Source: UBA5109 sp963975155 (GTDB taxonomy: Bacteria; Pseudomonadota; Gammaproteobacteria; Pseudomonadales; Pseudohongiellaceae). Taken from it: 64,000 bases of DNA. Where the stretch lies: assembly GCA_963975155.1 (NCBI GenBank), contig CAXBFG010000003.1, forward strand, positions 248,001 to 312,000, written 5' to 3'. The position numbers and the translations under genes were made by a program. Numbering within the stretch: the stretch's first letter is position 1; each line of letters begins with the position of its first letter. The notes beneath the pieces were generated by a model. The model was not told where the DNA came from. It made no database searches and saw only the letters and a program-made list of their open reading frames with translations. Below are positions 63,352-64,000 of this stretch, piece by piece.

Positions 63352-64000
63352 TTTTGTCTTCCAGTTGTTCTCTGGCTATAGCCCGGTATGCAATATCTGT
63401 CCGGTAGTATACATCTTCCCAGCTAATCTGTTCGACCAGTGCGTAAGCGGCCGCCTGTGCTGCAGTGACGGAGTCTCCCAAGGCCGTGGCACAGAGTACC
63501 CGGCCACCATTGGTGACAATTTTACCGGTTTTTTCGGTCGTGCCGGCATGGAATATTTTCTTGTCTGCGTTCTGTTCAGTATCCAGTCCTTTAATCTCCA
63601 GGCCTTTTCGATAGGCAGCGGGATAACCACCCGCGGCCAGTACAACACCCACAGCCGGACGCGGGTCAAAAGCAATCGCTGTTTTATCGAGTTCCTGCTT
63701 TAGTGCAGCCTGACAAAGCTCGATCAAATCACTTTGCAAACGCATCATTACCGGCTGGGCTTCCGGGTCGCCGAAACGGCAATTGAATTCGACCACCTTG
63801 GGCTGGCCTTCGGCATCTATCATTAGCCCGGCATAGAGAAAGCCTACATAGGTATTACCTTCTGCGGCCATACCCTTTACGGTGGGCATAATAACTTCCT
63901 GCATAATACGGGCATGAATTTCCGGGGTGACTACCGGAGCCGGGGAGTAAGCGCCCATGCCACCGGTATTGGGACCAAGGTCACCATTGTCGCGGGCTTT
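63344..64000 (-). CDS. purD: Phosphoribosylamine-glycine ligase, C-terminal part (cut by window edge)
   Basis: 219 codons are inside the window, reading KARDNGDLGPNTGGMGAYSP from the edge, then GFLYAGLMIDAEG, VVEFNCRFGDPEAQPVM and a C-terminal NGGRVLCATALG. These are the GARS/PurD ATP-grasp and C-terminal signatures. It ligates glycine to phosphoribosylamine in purine synthesis. The ATG that appears internal at 63956-63958 is a Met inside the TGGMGAYSP motif, not the true start. Confidence 0.96.
   Translation of the reverse strand, partial: KARDNGDLGPNTGGMGAYSPAPVVTPEIHARIMQEVIMPTVKGMAAEGNTYVGFLYAGLMIDAEGQPKVVEFNCRFGDPEAQPVMMRLQSDLIELCQAALKQELDKTAIAFDPRPAVGVVLAAGGYPAAYRKGLEIKGLDTEQNADKKIFHAGTTEKTGKIVTNGGRVLCATALGDSVTAAQAAAYALVEQISWEDVYYRTDIAYRAIAREQLEDKNA

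Noticed and set aside
63956..63958. Start codon of purD within the window
   Set aside because: The Met belongs to the conserved TGGMGAYSP motif, and the frame continues upstream to the window edge.

Overview
The window is about 64 kb of chromosome from a gammaproteobacterium related to Pseudomonadales. I infer a marine or other free-living aerobe; no species can be named from the sequence. Three core blocks support the placement: rpsU-yqeY-dnaG-rpoD next to an Ile(CAU) tRNA, lptD-surA-pdxA-rsmA-apaG-apaH, and trpE-trpG-trpC followed by a CRP/Vfr-type regulator, an OsmC protein and coq7. From memory, this order closely follows the Pseudomonas aeruginosa rpoD-to-coq7 interval. Relative to that order, plsY (between tsaD and folB), a gph-like gene (between rpe and trpE), trpD (between trpG and trpC) and speD (between the osmC-like gene and coq7) are not in their usual places.

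Layout. 1-8.8 kb: a SlyD-type isomerase (cut by the window edge), a SelD-N-terminus-like flavoprotein, a DsbD/ScsB-type thiol-disulfide protein, a DUF4153 membrane protein, and a translationally coupled M1 metallopeptidase/DUF6702 pair. 8.9-14.5 kb: accessory secreted proteins, namely a member of an uncharacterised exported family, a DUF1592-type c-haem lipoprotein and an ankyrin protein; a possible IS3-type transposase scrap lies between them. 14.8-21.3 kb: a Bcr/CflA exporter, the Ile2 tRNA and the macromolecular synthesis operon.

21.4-33.3 kb is an accessory block between rpsU and the mltD/tsaD region. Nearly every product carries an export signal: an amidohydrolase lipoprotein, two tandem TPR proteins with TonB-like C-termini, two genes of the uncharacterised exported family plus DUF6152, a 13-repeat Sel1 protein, and a compact four-gene operon (lectin/endostatin-like protein, exported-family protein, degenerate metallo-beta-lactamase-fold protein, exported-family protein). 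This block is the best candidate for something undescribed.

33.7-44 kb: MltD-like transglycosylase, tsaD, a pterin cluster (folB, folK, phhB, and folM beyond a hybrid histidine kinase), a glutaredoxin/GST protein, cca, apaH and apaG. 44-52.7 kb: rsmA, pdxA, surA and lptD, divergent from the amgK-murU peptidoglycan-recycling pair and a LOG-family protein. 52.7-64 kb: an exported fumarylacetoacetase-family protein, rpe-trpE-trpG, trpC-dgkA, a few small genes, an ETHE1-like persulfide dioxygenase, crp, an OsmC protein, a SYLF lipoprotein, coq7 and the C-terminal part of purD.

No CRISPR array, rRNA, intact insertion sequence or prophage was seen. Core genes are recognised confidently from motifs. 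Functions of the exported accessory proteins remain unknown.
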